A stretch of DNA of 44,734 nt from Neoconidiobolus thromboides FSU 785 (GCA_025603075.1 MU626419.1:1-44734); one strand, 5' to 3'; positions 33,111 to 43,194 are shown, counted from the first letter of the stretch. Made by a program: numbers and translations. The notes: generated by a model from the sequence alone, not told the origin.

Positions 33111-34133
33111 TTATTCATAAAGTACTTCTTCTTTTCCTATACATTTAGGCAAAAAATCGAGCATACGCTCATAGAAATCTTTACAATCAGTGTGAGTTAT
33201 TTCTGATAAAGCACTGTTGAAAACATTATATAATTCATCTTCATTTTGTGGACCATTTGCCCTGACTAATTGTTTCCATTTAGCATACATATATTCAATA
33301 GGATTTAGAAACAAAGAATAAGGTGGTAAGCAAATTAAGGTGTGATCGCTTGCTTCAATGGATTCTTTGATCTTTAGATCTTTTTCAATGTACTCATGAT
33401 CCATAATTATCACTGCTTCTTTAATATTCTTTTGAGTAAGTTTAAAAAGAATTGATTTAATAAATTGATAAAATGATTCAGTACTGAAGCGCTTTGGTTG
33501 AGTTTGCCATTCAATAATTTCGGTTTTATTCATACCACAACATATCGATACGTTTTTTTTACGGAGCATATTGTTAAATGGATCAACTTTTATTTTTTTC
33601 TTAGTTATTCTATTAATTGTACGCATTGTAATGTTGAATGTTGCATCATTTATAAAAATAACTCTAGAGTCATTAAGCTTCAATATGTCATTTATGAAGT
33701 TATTGGCATAAAAAGCTCTAAATTCTAAAGTAAGGGTGTCATTGTTTTGAGATGCTAAATTGATACGTTTGAAAGAATAATTAAAGTCATTTAAGCTTCT
33801 GCTTATAATGTCTGCGCTTACTTTGATCTCTATTTCATTCATCAATTTCTTTTTTATTGCATTTATTGACATAGTGGAATCTTCATCAACCCAGGACTGA
33901 ATCATTTTCCTTTGGGATTCTGGCATAATTTTCTTCTTCATTTCTCCTCCTTCTCCCCTGCTTGCTTTTATAGTATAATCCTCTCCATCAATATATTTCT
34001 TTATAATAGTATAAACAGTCCTAGGCCTAAAGCCCATTATTTTAGCAATTTCTTGTTGACGCGATCCATTGATATAGGAGTCAACAATCCTTTCCCTGTC
34101 TTCATTACTTATACGTTTCGGCTTCGATTTCAT
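33111..34133 (-). CDS. Transposase-derived protein, Tc1/IS630-like, array copy C
   Basis: The frame is open from 34181, but the ATG at 34133 (MKSKPKRISNEDRERIVDSY) aligns with copies A and B, so I use it. Numbering here is from the upstream ATG. The HTH module (EIAKIMGFRPRTVYTIIKKY) is followed by the core: IFINDATFNITMRT with Asn178 at the first catalytic position, AVIIMD (Asp261) and LNPIEYMYAKW (Glu296), keeping the 34-residue spacing. It ends KCIGKEEVLYE. It shares roughly half its residues with A by eye, and more in the blocks around the catalytic positions. No flanking terminal inverted repeats were found. Its ZNRD2 neighbour is broken, but the RRP41 gene beyond is intact. Confidence 0.8.
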   Translation of the reverse strand: MKSKPKRISNEDRERIVDSYINGSRQQEIAKIMGFRPRTVYTIIKKYIDGEDYTIKASRGEGGEMKKKIMPESQRKMIQSWVDEDSTMSINAIKKKLMNEIEIKVSADIISRSLNDFNYSFKRINLASQNNDTLTLEFRAFYANNFINDILKLNDSRVIFINDATFNITMRTINRITKKKIKVDPFNNMLRKKNVSICCGMNKTEIIEWQTQPKRFSTESFYQFIKSILFKLTQKNIKEAVIIMDHEYIEKDLKIKESIEASDHTLICLPPYSLFLNPIEYMYAKWKQLVRANGPQNEDELYNVFNSALSEITHTDCKDFYERMLDFLPKCIGKEEVLYE

Positions 34134-34462
34134 TTTAAATTGAATATTATTTAAGTTTAAATAAAGATAATGAGGAATCATCTTTACAGTATTTCCAATT
34201 CAATTTTGGAAGGCTTCTAAAAGCTCCTTGCCAATTAAACTTTTCAAATTAACTAACTTTCTACAAATCAAAATGTATATTTTATGAGTTTTGTTACTGT
34301 AAACAGATGCATTTTAATCTGCTTAAAATTATCAAATTTACATTAATTGTACTACTATAGTTTTTAATAACCTGGCAGAAATATCAAACAAATCGGCAAT
34401 TTGGGATTAAACGCGTAGCACTTTTACTAATAACATGGAAAATAGTATCAAAATCGGTTTTT

Positions 34463-34472
34463 AATTGGCTAG
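34463..34472 (+). promoter_or_regulatory. Conserved TTGGCTRG box (CCAAT), unit C
   Basis: AATTGGCTAG, the unit C version of the conserved box. Here it is a true inverted CCAAT motif, like the one 90 bases upstream of the acid phosphatase gene (38444-38448). Confidence 0.35.
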
Positions 34473-34579
34473 TCTTCAAGTATTAAAGAATGGTTTAAAT
34501 TTTTGCCTATAGAGATTACCATGAACATGAACTTTCACAACCTTCAGCTTTCTCGTATTCAAACTTGAGATTGAAACTA

Positions 34580-35575
34580 TATCATCTACAGACACAGTAA
34601 TCAATCCAGTATTAAAATTACTACTTAGAGGTATGTTAATAGTCTTATAGACATGTCCAAATTGTTTAATAAGTCAATTACAATATTGAAATCAGCTTTT
34701 TAACAGGAGTTAAGATGTGCTTTGAAGCAAGATAGAAGAACAAAAATAATAAACTGCATAGTACATAAAAAGACGAAAGCTTGCGAGTTGAAGATAAATT
34801 GCCAGAAAAAACATGTTTGTCTGACTTAGTAGTTAAATAGGTGGTAAGTTAGAAGCTAATAAAATATTAAAAAAGGAAGAGATGGAATAATTATACTTGA
34901 AGCCAACCTACTTCAAGAATGAACACTATTTGGCGCCTGATGCTCTAATAGTGAGTATCGAAGGGCAAATAACAGCGTATTGTAAAATATGAGGATATAT
35001 TTTTTTGTTGAAAAATTTTACTAATAGCCTTTCCACTCAAATAGTGCTTGAGAAATGGAAGTGATGAAACCAAAAAAAAATCCCATGTGCTAGGGTTGAT
35101 TAAAACATATTCCCCCTTTTAGAAATAAGGAGAATTATACTTAATGTATAAGCTGTAAAACAATAATTTTTAGAGAAGGATTGTGATGGGAAAATGCATC
35201 GATCAAAAAAAACTTAGCTGAAAACACAATTAAATTAAAAAATGTTGGCGATGTGAAAGAGGTGGAACATAAAAAAGGCCCTTTTTAAAATAGTTTGAGT
35301 TATTCTATAATACTTTCTACAGCAAAATGTAAATAATGCTATACCAAAGCCAACATAAAAAAATCATATAAAACACTTAATAGCTCATAACGTTTTGACT
35401 CAAAAGGCTCATTTTCTGGTAGCATTTCTTTGAAAGAAAAAACAATTGTAAGAGAAATAATTTACTGAGCGAAAGATTATCATTTTGTAGTATACATTTG
35501 AAATAGAGAGCTTAGCTAAAGCTTCATTAGCTTTATAAAAATCAATAGAAAACATATACATTAAGTAATCATGCT
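34580..35575 (+). pseudogene. Broken ZNRD2-like copy, array unit C
   Basis: It aligns with the intact gene: TCATCTACAGACACAG, then TTACTACTTAGAGGTATG, then ATGTCCAAATTG near 34653; AGAAATAAGGAGAATTATAC near 35122; and GAGAGCTTAGCTAAAGCTTC near 35506. Frameshifts and stops break it. A MITE sits at the intron-2 position (34987-35088). Confidence 0.85.
34987..35088 (+). mobile_element. Palindromic TA-MITE, copy 11
   Basis: Left end ATATGAGGATATATTTTTTT, centre CCACTCAAATAGTGCTTGAG, right end CCAAAAAAAAATCCCATGTG. It is inserted in the broken ZNRD2 copy of unit C. Confidence 0.8.
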
Positions 35576-35712
35576 TAATAAAAAGCTTGGGAATATTATT
35601 TCAAAAATTCAATTATTCTTTTTTAATAAAGCGAACTAAAAAAATTACATAGTATCTGAAACTTGCTATTGTAATACTTATTCTATTTAATCAACACTTT
35701 TAGCTCTATAAC

Positions 35713-36825
35713 TTAGTAAGTTTTGGTTGGCTTATTTGAATTCTTCTTATTGTTTTCTGCAAGTAAAGTAGTATTTGATCTCACGGTTGAATCCAAAATC
35801 TCTTTAACTTGTTGACAACCATGAATCGCAAGCTCCATTACTTCTTGAAAGTTATCATTACGCAGTTTAGATTCAATCTATATAAAAATTCAATATTAAC
35901 ACTAGAATTTAGCCCATTCTTTACCTGTAACAATATAACTTTTCCACTCAATGGTGAGACAGCTACCGTTACCTCTGGCGACTGGGAGGATCTCTCTTCA
36001 ATTTGATTAATATCTAAAATGGGTTAATTATTTTTCAATATTAGCTTATTTAATACATACCAAGCACTGCAGTATTTTCTATAAAACCTGCAGAAGTAGC
36101 GCATACATAATCACTCATTGGTACACCAGCATGGATTAAAGCAAGTGTTGCTGCATTAATAGAGGCTTGGAGGATACCTGTTTTTATAAATATTTGAATA
36201 TAAAAAAATGAATTCATTTAAATTTACCGCCATCATCCTGTAAAATCTGTAAAAAAATGTCAATCTGTGAACGGGATGATAATTGGGTAAGGATGATGGG
36301 CTCAAACGTTTGTTTAACTGATTGGGCCATCTCCATAATGCGCCTAAAAGAATTAATTTCATGTTTCAAATACAATAAAAGATGTTAAATACTTGTCATT
36401 TTTACTACGCTTTTTACGTTCACTGGTACTGAATGGAGAAACATTAATTTCTACATTAATAAATGCTCTATCATGTAAAATGGCTGATCTTTTTCTTGGC
36501 TATTTAGAATTTATTTGGATTTAATCTAATTCTAATTGATTAAACATGTCCAATTTTACCTCTCTAGGTCCATAAACTGTTGCTAACACTTTAGTGTTTC
36601 CCAATTCTAAATAACTTGATCCATCAGCATCTCCTAATACTCCTACTTTAGACACTAGTTTTCTTAGCTCATTTGGTCGCCTGCCATCAACTCTTAAACC
36701 TAAATTTTAGTTGGTATTATACTTGAGACATTAATTATAGTACCTTCAATACTCAATAGTTCAACTCTGGACTAAAATCGAGGTTAGTTTTATGTAATCT
36801 TATATTTAAATTTTAAATCAACCAT
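35713..36825 (-). CDS. RRP41: Exosome subunit Rrp41/Ski6
   Basis: An RNase PH-fold subunit of the six-member exosome ring, which processes and degrades RNA in nucleus and cytoplasm. In fungi the ring is catalytically inert and threads RNA to Rrp44/Rrp6. The ATG at 36823-36825 stands alone in exon 1. An intron with a CTAAC branch site (36772-36822) joins it to a 28-nt exon 2 (36744-36771), giving [11 protein letters not shown], the family N-terminus. Then follow [100 protein letters not shown] and [16 protein letters not shown]. It ends NSNKPTKTY-stop at 35713-35715. Several further short introns are present. Complete, about 245 residues. It is the only intact RRP41; its 3' end was carried along in the tandem duplication. 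Confidence 0.92.
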
Positions 36826-37302
36826 TTTCAAATCAAGTAAAAACTAAAAAGTTGAAAAATTAGATTGAGCTTTGATTATTTTTAGATGAAATTTAAGAAT
36901 TTATAGCATCAATAGTAAAATATGAAGAAGCATAAAGAAATATGGATTGTACATGAAATTCAAGTAACTTTCATACTTTGTTGCTTTCATAAATATTATA
37001 ACTATCTACTATCTATTTTACGAAATATAAAGGCGTAATTTTAATTTGCTACATACAAAAACATTGGTTCATGTACTTTGTTTAATAATGAATAATAATT
37101 TATATTCAAAATGTTGAATATTTTGATTTAATATTAGACATTGAGTCATGAATTAAATATTACTTATTATGAATATTATCATTAAACAAGAAAACATGAT
37201 TATATATCGTGCATAAACTTGATTATGAAATTATTTTTGATTTAGTTTTAATTTAGATTAATAGTATCAAAGCTAATGAAATACAAATAATTTAGAATAT
37301 TT

Positions 37303-37408
37303 ATATATGGGGATGTATTTTTTGTCCAAGAATTTTTCTAATGAATTTTCCACTCAAATAGCGCTTGAAAAATGGGCAAAGTAGGAAAACCAGAAGAAAT
37401 ACTTATAT
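37303..37408 (+). mobile_element. Palindromic TA-MITE, copy 12
   Basis: The left end ATATATGGGGATGTATTTTT and centre TTTTCCACTCAAATAGCGCT are well kept. The right end has drifted (AGAAGAAATACTTATATA). Confidence 0.8.
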
Positions 37409-37460
37409 ATTTATAAACTTGTTAAATTGGTATTTGTTTTTTATTTTCTTAAAAATTATT

Positions 37461-37567
37461 TTATGGAAGTGTTTTTCTTGACTTCATTACTTTTTCCATT
37501 TTTAAGTGCTATTTAAGTGGAAAATTTGTTAGTAAAATTCTTGATCACAAAAATACATCCTCTTATA
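37461..37567 (-). mobile_element. Palindromic TA-MITE, copy 13
   Basis: Reverse orientation (TTATGGAAGTGTTTTTCTTG to AAATACATCCTCTTATAG), with centre AAGTGCTATTTAAGTGGAAA. Confidence 0.8.
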
Positions 37568-37755
37568 GTTATTATTTTGAAATATTCAATAAAAGTTTCA
37601 GTTTACTTATAAACCTTTCAAAGAATTTTATGACGTTGGTTTTTTAGTGAAATAAAATTTTAATAGCTAAACCTAAGGATATTGTTGAACTCTATAATAC
37701 TTTATTTTTCATCAGTTAAGTTGATCATATCTTATATTATACTTATTTGAAATAT

Positions 37756-37862
37756 ATATGGGGATGTATTTTTGTGTTTAAGAATTTTACTAACAAATTT
37801 TCCGCTTGAATAGCGCTTAAAAGGTGGAAAAAGTAATGAAATCAAAAAAATCATCCCCATAT
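37756..37862 (+). mobile_element. Palindromic TA-MITE, copy 14
   Basis: One of the best copies: TATATGGGGATGTATTTTTG at the left, TTTTCCGCTTGAATAGCGCT inside, and AAAAAAATCATCCCCATATG at the right. Confidence 0.9.
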
Positions 37863-38443
37863 GTTAAATATTAAAAAAATTATTTTTTATCACATTTTTT
37901 AAGTAATATTATAAAGGATACAAATTATACTTTCTGTTATAAAGAAGTAGGTTTATCTCTTAGATGCCTATCATTGGTCTAACTCCTGCTTTTCGCTCTT
38001 TATTTCCCTTCAGCCCACACTTACCTACGCATTTATATTTATTTCCTAGCCTTCATAAAGAAAAAACCTGCAAAATTTGCTCCTTCGAAGCTTGAAAGAT
38101 TAATAAAAACCACTCCAACAGAGCTTAGTAGCAACTGCCATTCAAACATCAATAAATGACAACACTTTTTTAATTGGTATTTAATCAAAAAAAATTAATT
38201 TTATATTATATGAATGGACAAAATAACAATAATAAACATACACAGGCTATATTTGTCAAACTATCAAACAGTATAATGGAGTATATTAGCCTAAAACAAT
38301 AAAGTTTTAGCTCAACAAATATTATTATAATGCATGTGGTTAAATTTAAGTTAATACAACTTGCTTAATAATATGAATCTACCTTCTTGTTCTGGAATAG
38401 TTAAAGTTCAATGTTTGAATTTGGATTATAAATCAGCTTTCTA

Positions 38444-38448
38444 ATTGG
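38444..38448 (-). promoter_or_regulatory. Inverted CCAAT box upstream of the acid phosphatase gene
   Basis: ATTGG in the context CTAATTGGCTACTAA, 90 bases upstream of the start codon, a usual distance for a Hap/NF-Y site. Confidence 0.35.
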
Positions 38449-38537
38449 CTACTAATTTGTAATTTTCGATAAGATTACATCACATTAATCTTATAAAAAA
38501 TAAATTAAATAGAAACTCAAAATTTTTAACAATAACC

Positions 38538-40154
38538 ATGACGAGTACCACCGAAATAAAACAAAAAGAGTTTGTATTGCCTAGAGCCAACTCTCCAAAG
38601 AGTGATTTCGAAACTTTAAAGAAATTATATCCTTCTAATTTGGAATTGAAGCACTTACTCATTGTACATAGACATGGTAAATGGGCTTTTAATTCCATTT
38701 TAAAAAACATAACATTTTGTTTTTAAGGTGATAGAACTCCATTAAGTCCACGTATGCCAAATTTGTTCCCTTTAAAATGGAATTTATGTAATTCTAGTAA
38801 CAAAGGAAGTTCTTTATTATTGAAACCATCCAATCCAGACTCTCGTCTGTTAGGTTCAGATCATGAAAATAGCCCACTTGTTTATCATAAAGTAATGGAA
38901 GGAGTAGATGGTCATGGAAAAACTTACAATCCAAAACCAAGAAACTCAACTAGTCATTTTAATACTGCTACTTGGTAAGATAAGATGTTTTTTAACATAT
39001 AAAAATTTTAAATGGTAACTTTTATTTAGCTCTTATGGACAGTTAACAGACATAGGACGTTCTACTTTATATCAACATGGTGAAGCACTAAAAAGGATTT
39101 ATGTAGATCATTTAAAATTCGTCCCACAAAATTTCGACCAATTGAAACAAAATCAAGTTTATTTACGTTCAACAGATTATCCACGTACTATCGACTCTTT
39201 ACATCATTTATTATTTGGTTTTTACCCTAATATAAATACTAACACAATCACCGATCTTATCATTCGATCACGTACCCATAAAGATGAAACCATGTTTATG
39301 GATTTCACTTGTAACAGATTAGTGCAGTTGAAAAAAGAGTTTGATTTAAGTTATCGACCAGAATTGAAGAAAGAATGGCAAACATTTAGAGAATTATTAA
39401 TTAATGAAACTTCATTGGCTGATGATCTAAAATCTAAAGAATTTGATCATCCTACTGCCATCCATAAAGTCTATGATACTATTAGTTCCGCTTATGCTCA
39501 TGGTATAAAATTACCGGATGGTTATACCGAACAACATCATGCCAAATTAGATGAATTAGAAGTTAAATTATGGTTTAAAGGTTTCCTTGAATCTAAAGAA
39601 AATGTTAAGCTTGGTATTGGTAGGTTTTATCAAGATATAAATTATCACCTTCAACAAGCAGTGGAGAATAAAGAACAAAATGAGGCTAAGTTGTCATTCT
39701 TTTCTGGACATGATACGTAAGTATTTTATATAATTTTATTTTTTGATTAAAGTTTTAATTGCTAATTTTTTAATAGTACTGTCGGACCATTTGTCATCGG
39801 GTTAGGTGCATTTGATAACAAATGGCCAGCTTATGGATCTATTGTAAGTTAATTTATAGTCATTTGAGCAAAATATTTAATAATTTATAGGCTATGGTCG
39901 AATTGTTTGAAGATAAGCAACATAAATCGAATCAAAAGCAGATCGCCAATAGTCAAGAGAACTATTATGTACGAGTAAAGTATAACGACCAAGTGTTGAC
40001 TCTACCACATTGCGCTAAATCAGGAAACCATCATCCAGAGCTAGGCGGCACTTTTTGTAAAATGGATGCGTTTGTAAAGCTTTTACACGAGATGAGTCCT
40101 AAGAAGTACTATGAAGAATGTAAAGGTTTCAAAGATGAAATTTCTGATCGTTAA
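38538..40154 (+). CDS. Histidine acid phosphatase family protein
   Basis: A branch-2 histidine phosphatase (acid phosphatase/phytase/ACP6-like). Five exons start at the ATG at 38538 (MTSTTEIKQKEFVLPRAN). The catalytic block RHGDRTPLSP is assembled across the first intron (exon 1 ends HRHG). The second intron joins FNTAT to CSYGQLTDIGRSTLYQHGEA. YLRSTDYPRTIDSLHHLLFG follows. The proton-donor motif FFSGHDTTVGPF is assembled across the third intron, and the last exon ends FKDEISDR. All catalytic residues (the RHG His and Arg, the HD pair) are present. There is no signal peptide, unlike secreted fungal acid phosphatases and phytases. An intracellular or ACP6/lysophosphatidate-phosphatase-like role is more likely, but the substrate cannot be read from sequence. 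About 450 residues, complete. Confidence 0.9.
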
Positions 40155-40193
40155 ACATTCTATAAAAAAATTGACTACTTTATTTTTCTTTAG

Positions 40194-40301
40194 TATTTGG
40201 GAATATATTCTTTTACTTAATAATTTTACTAACAATTTTTCTACTCAAATAGTGCTTAAAAAATGAAAAAGTAATGAAACCAAAAAGAATAGCCACAATA
40301 T
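40194..40301 (+). mobile_element. Palindromic TA-MITE, copy 15
   Basis: Left end ATTTGGGAATATATTCTTTT, centre TTCTACTCAAATAGTGCTTA, right end AAAAAGAATAGCCACAATA. The ends are partly degraded. Confidence 0.7.
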
Positions 40302-40499
40302 TGATTTTTATTTATACTAAATCCAAAACTTTTACATTTATCGAAAGAACATACTGAAGCTATAGTTGATAATAACCCTACTTGTTAGTTTTTATTTCTT
40401 GTTTCCCTTAAACTATTAATTTTATATATTACTTGATTAAGTTTTATTATTAATATTAAACTTTGATAATTTATCTTTTCTTTCTTCTATCTTATCATA

Positions 40500-40905
40500 A
40501 AGTTCCATAAACTCTGAGTTACTATGAATGGTTGTTGAAATTGATCTAGATGAGTTATAACGTTTATATAATGAGCTTCTCTCTACTGTATCAAAATTTT
40601 TAAAAGTTCCATTTCGAAGTTTAGTTATTAGTTACAAAAGCTTAGATTTTGTTTTTATTTTAATAGAAAACAAAGTCAAAGAACTATATATTTAGATGTT
40701 ATATACTATAAATCCATTAAACATTTAATAAAAATAATACAGAGTATATAATTAAAAAAATCAATTATTTACTAAAAATAAATCAATTAAAATAAGTTCT
40801 TTAAGTTAAATTTGACTAATCATGTTAAGGACTTATAAATTTAAAAACTTCAAAGCTGCATTGGTTTTTAAATAAATTCTGAAACCGATTTTGACATCCC
40901 CATTT
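40500..40905 (-). repeat. Dispersed repeat R2, copy 2, with coding-like remnant
   Basis: It matches 14145-14545. On the minus strand the left part is an open frame of about 60 residues (RNGTFKNFDTVERSSLYKRY, then SSRSISTTIHSNSEFMELYD, then KIEERKDKLSKFN) ending in AT-rich DNA near 40440. It looks like the surviving end of a protein-coding sequence, but no family is recognised. The rest of the repeat has no open frame. Confidence 0.6.
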
Positions 40906-41817
40906 TTGATTATACCAAGTTTAGCTATCTACGAATTTATAACCAATTTTTTTGTAATTTTTTTATTAATAGCAAAATGTCTTTACAATGCAATAATAGT
41001 TATTATTATTACTTGTTTGAAATTCAATTAAAGCTGACTTGCTTGTATTCATATTCGGACTTTAGTAACGTTCCATTTTTATCTCATTATAATACTCGAT
41101 ATGAGAGTACATTACATAATTGATAAGCTCCAAGGTGATGTTAGCTATAATCCTTTTACTCACGAAGATATTTGAGTGCAACGTTTCATAGACATAATAC
41201 TATAAAGCATATAAAGTATTTCTTAAGTAGCAGGTTTATTAAAAAAATTGTTTACTGGTAGCAGAGACTCTTTATATTTAGAAACTCTTTATAAAGAACA
41301 TTGAGATTGAGGTTTACTTGTTATATAAATGGTTACACTTTATTTAAAATATTAACTGATAAATATAAAGTATTTATCAATTATTAGCTTTTTTATCAAC
41401 ATTATAATTTGATTGTGAAAATTACCGTCAATATTGGTTATGAAGAATCACTAGCTGCTCTTATTTCGTTTTTAATCAACATTTAATCAACATATTACAC
41501 TTATCAATACTAAATTCGAATTATCAAATTACTTTCGGTTCTTGGGATCATTTTGTTATGAATCAATAATGAATTACAATATATACATTTCTAAGGGCTA
41601 TGTCAAATTGTTTTAGTTTGTTGTATTATCATATCATTGCTAATATAGCAATCTATAACTTGACTATAACTTCAGGTTTCTTGTAAATATCAGCTTTATC
41701 TGTTCAGCAGTTTGAAAGTTACTTATAATATAATTGGTTAGATTTTCTAAAAACATCATAAAAAATAACCTTTTAAAAAAACCATTTTAAAAAATTCATC
41801 TTTTGCTGTTGAATACG

Positions 41818-43194
41818 ATGCTTAAATTTGAGGATTTACCAGATATTATTTTAGAGGAGATATTTGATCTAATACCCCCATATGGATTAATTAAGCTTAG
41901 TACTTTGAATAAATTTTTTAATAAATTTATTTCTAGGATGATATTTAATAAAAAGTGTAACTTAGTTCCTGAATTCTATATTGATGATAAATTTCGAGAT
42001 GAATTTATAACTAGGAACGGAAACAATATGAATCATTTAAGTGTAGTTTCCAATAACAATATCCGATATCTTAAATTGTGTCCAAATATTTCTAGTCTAT
42101 CTATACATTGTTATAATAATTTGAACGAATTGGGTCTGGCAATAGCTTCAAATTCTTTCCCTAGATTAAGAACTCTTAAACTAAAAATATCATGTGAAAA
42201 ATCTGAATTTATAACTTTTTTACTAACCATTAAGCCTACATTGTATAATATTGAAAATCTTCATATAGAGCGTTTTAGATATAGACTTGATGAGACTATT
42301 GGCTATCTCAATACAAATAAGCTTGATGAAGTTGTTAGTTATCTCAATCCAAACAAGCTTAAAATATTGAAAATTTGTTCAGATTTCAGCTCCATTGTAG
42401 ATCTAGACTCATTAAAACAACTAGATGAATTAAAAAGTTTAAAACTGTTATCAGTAACGTGTTATAAGCGGTTATATAATCGTGTCTTTCATGATATAGT
42501 ACTTTATGAATCTCCAACCAAATTTGACGTAACTTTGAAGTATTTCAATGGGTACTTAGAACAACATAAAAACTTATCAAGGTTTAATGAGATTTACATA
42601 GATACAGTCAATGGAGAGTTCGATTTTAGAACACTTAATAAAATAGATAAACAAAAAATTAGAGCTTTAGGTTATATCAATCACAAAATGCTTGAAACTA
42701 TTGATTTGAAATCATTAGTGAATTTGAAGAAAGTAAGTATAACGGAAAAAGATGAACTACCAATTATTATAGGCTCAATTTCTTCAGTATCAACAATCCA
42801 CACTATTGAACTATGTTTCGTTGAACAACCCATTAAACCTCACAAATTAGTTTCGCTGAGAGATTTTGATTTAAGGAAAATTAAGCATACCAATACTTAT
42901 TACCACAAGCGACCTTTAAATAAGCAACATTTCATCCAATGTAGCTTTATAAAGCAGTTAACGTTTATTAATTGCTTTGTATCATTACAAGATATTTTTG
43001 ATGCTTTATATTTATTTCCTAACATTGAGTCGGTTACATTCAAGAAATTCACTTTTAAAAAATATAAAGAAAAAATAGTATACAGCCTTAGTAGTCCTAT
43101 ATTATTTCAATTTATCGAAGTTCGGTTTGAATATAACAAAACAGAAACTATGAATATTTTAAACAAGGATCCATTGATTACATTAATAAAATAG
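41818..43194 (+). CDS. F-box protein with leucine-rich-like C-terminal region
   Basis: A single-exon protein of 458 residues starting at the ATG at 41818 (MLKFEDLPDIILEEIFDLIP); upstream codons in the same frame lack an ATG. Residues 5-45 form an F-box (LPDIILEEIF...LIKLSTLNKFF), which would bind Skp1 in an SCF ubiquitin ligase. The rest is a series of irregular leucine-rich segments (LKLCPNISSLSIHCYNNLNE, PRLRTLKLKIS, LKSLKLLSVTC and others), a likely substrate-recognition domain. There is an internal near-duplication at about residues 160-185 (GYLNTNKLDE / SYLNPNKLKI). Such fast-evolving F-box/LRR genes are often expanded in early-diverging fungi. The substrate is unknown. Confidence 0.8.
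   Translation: MLKFEDLPDIILEEIFDLIPPYGLIKLSTLNKFFNKFISRMIFNKKCNLVPEFYIDDKFRDEFITRNGNNMNHLSVVSNNNIRYLKLCPNISSLSIHCYNNLNELGLAIASNSFPRLRTLKLKISCEKSEFITFLLTIKPTLYNIENLHIERFRYRLDETIGYLNTNKLDEVVSYLNPNKLKILKICSDFSSIVDLDSLKQLDELKSLKLLSVTCYKRLYNRVFHDIVLYESPTKFDVTLKYFNGYLEQHKNLSRFNEIYIDTVNGEFDFRTLNKIDKQKIRALGYINHKMLETIDLKSLVNLKKVSITEKDELPIIIGSISSVSTIHTIELCFVEQPIKPHKLVSLRDFDLRKIKHTNTYYHKRPLNKQHFIQCSFIKQLTFINCFVSLQDIFDALYLFPNIESVTFKKFTFKKYKEKIVYSLSSPILFQFIEVRFEYNKTETMNILNKDPLITLIK

Larger units (their letters stand above)
36826..38537. other. Intergenic region with three MITEs
   Basis: No gene is seen between RRP41 and the acid phosphatase. MITEs lie at 37303-37408, 37461-37567 (opposite orientation, about 50 bases away) and 37756-37862. 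An inverted CCAAT box lies at 38444-38448. Confidence 0.5.
40155..41817. other. Intergenic region with a MITE and repeat R2
   Basis: It contains a MITE (40194-40301) and the second copy of dispersed repeat R2 (40500-40905). The remaining 900 bases to the F-box gene are AT-rich, with nothing recognised. Confidence 0.5.

Noticed and set aside
27074-34133. Array units as active, autonomous DNA transposons
   Set aside because: The first catalytic Asp is missing in all copies, no terminal inverted repeats bracket the genes, and the flanking ZNRD2/RRP41 sequence was duplicated with them.
1117-37862. CRISPR-like array from regularly recurring short repeats
   Set aside because: The repeats are dispersed, in both orientations, without uniform spacers, in a eukaryotic genome; they are MITEs with a TA target site.
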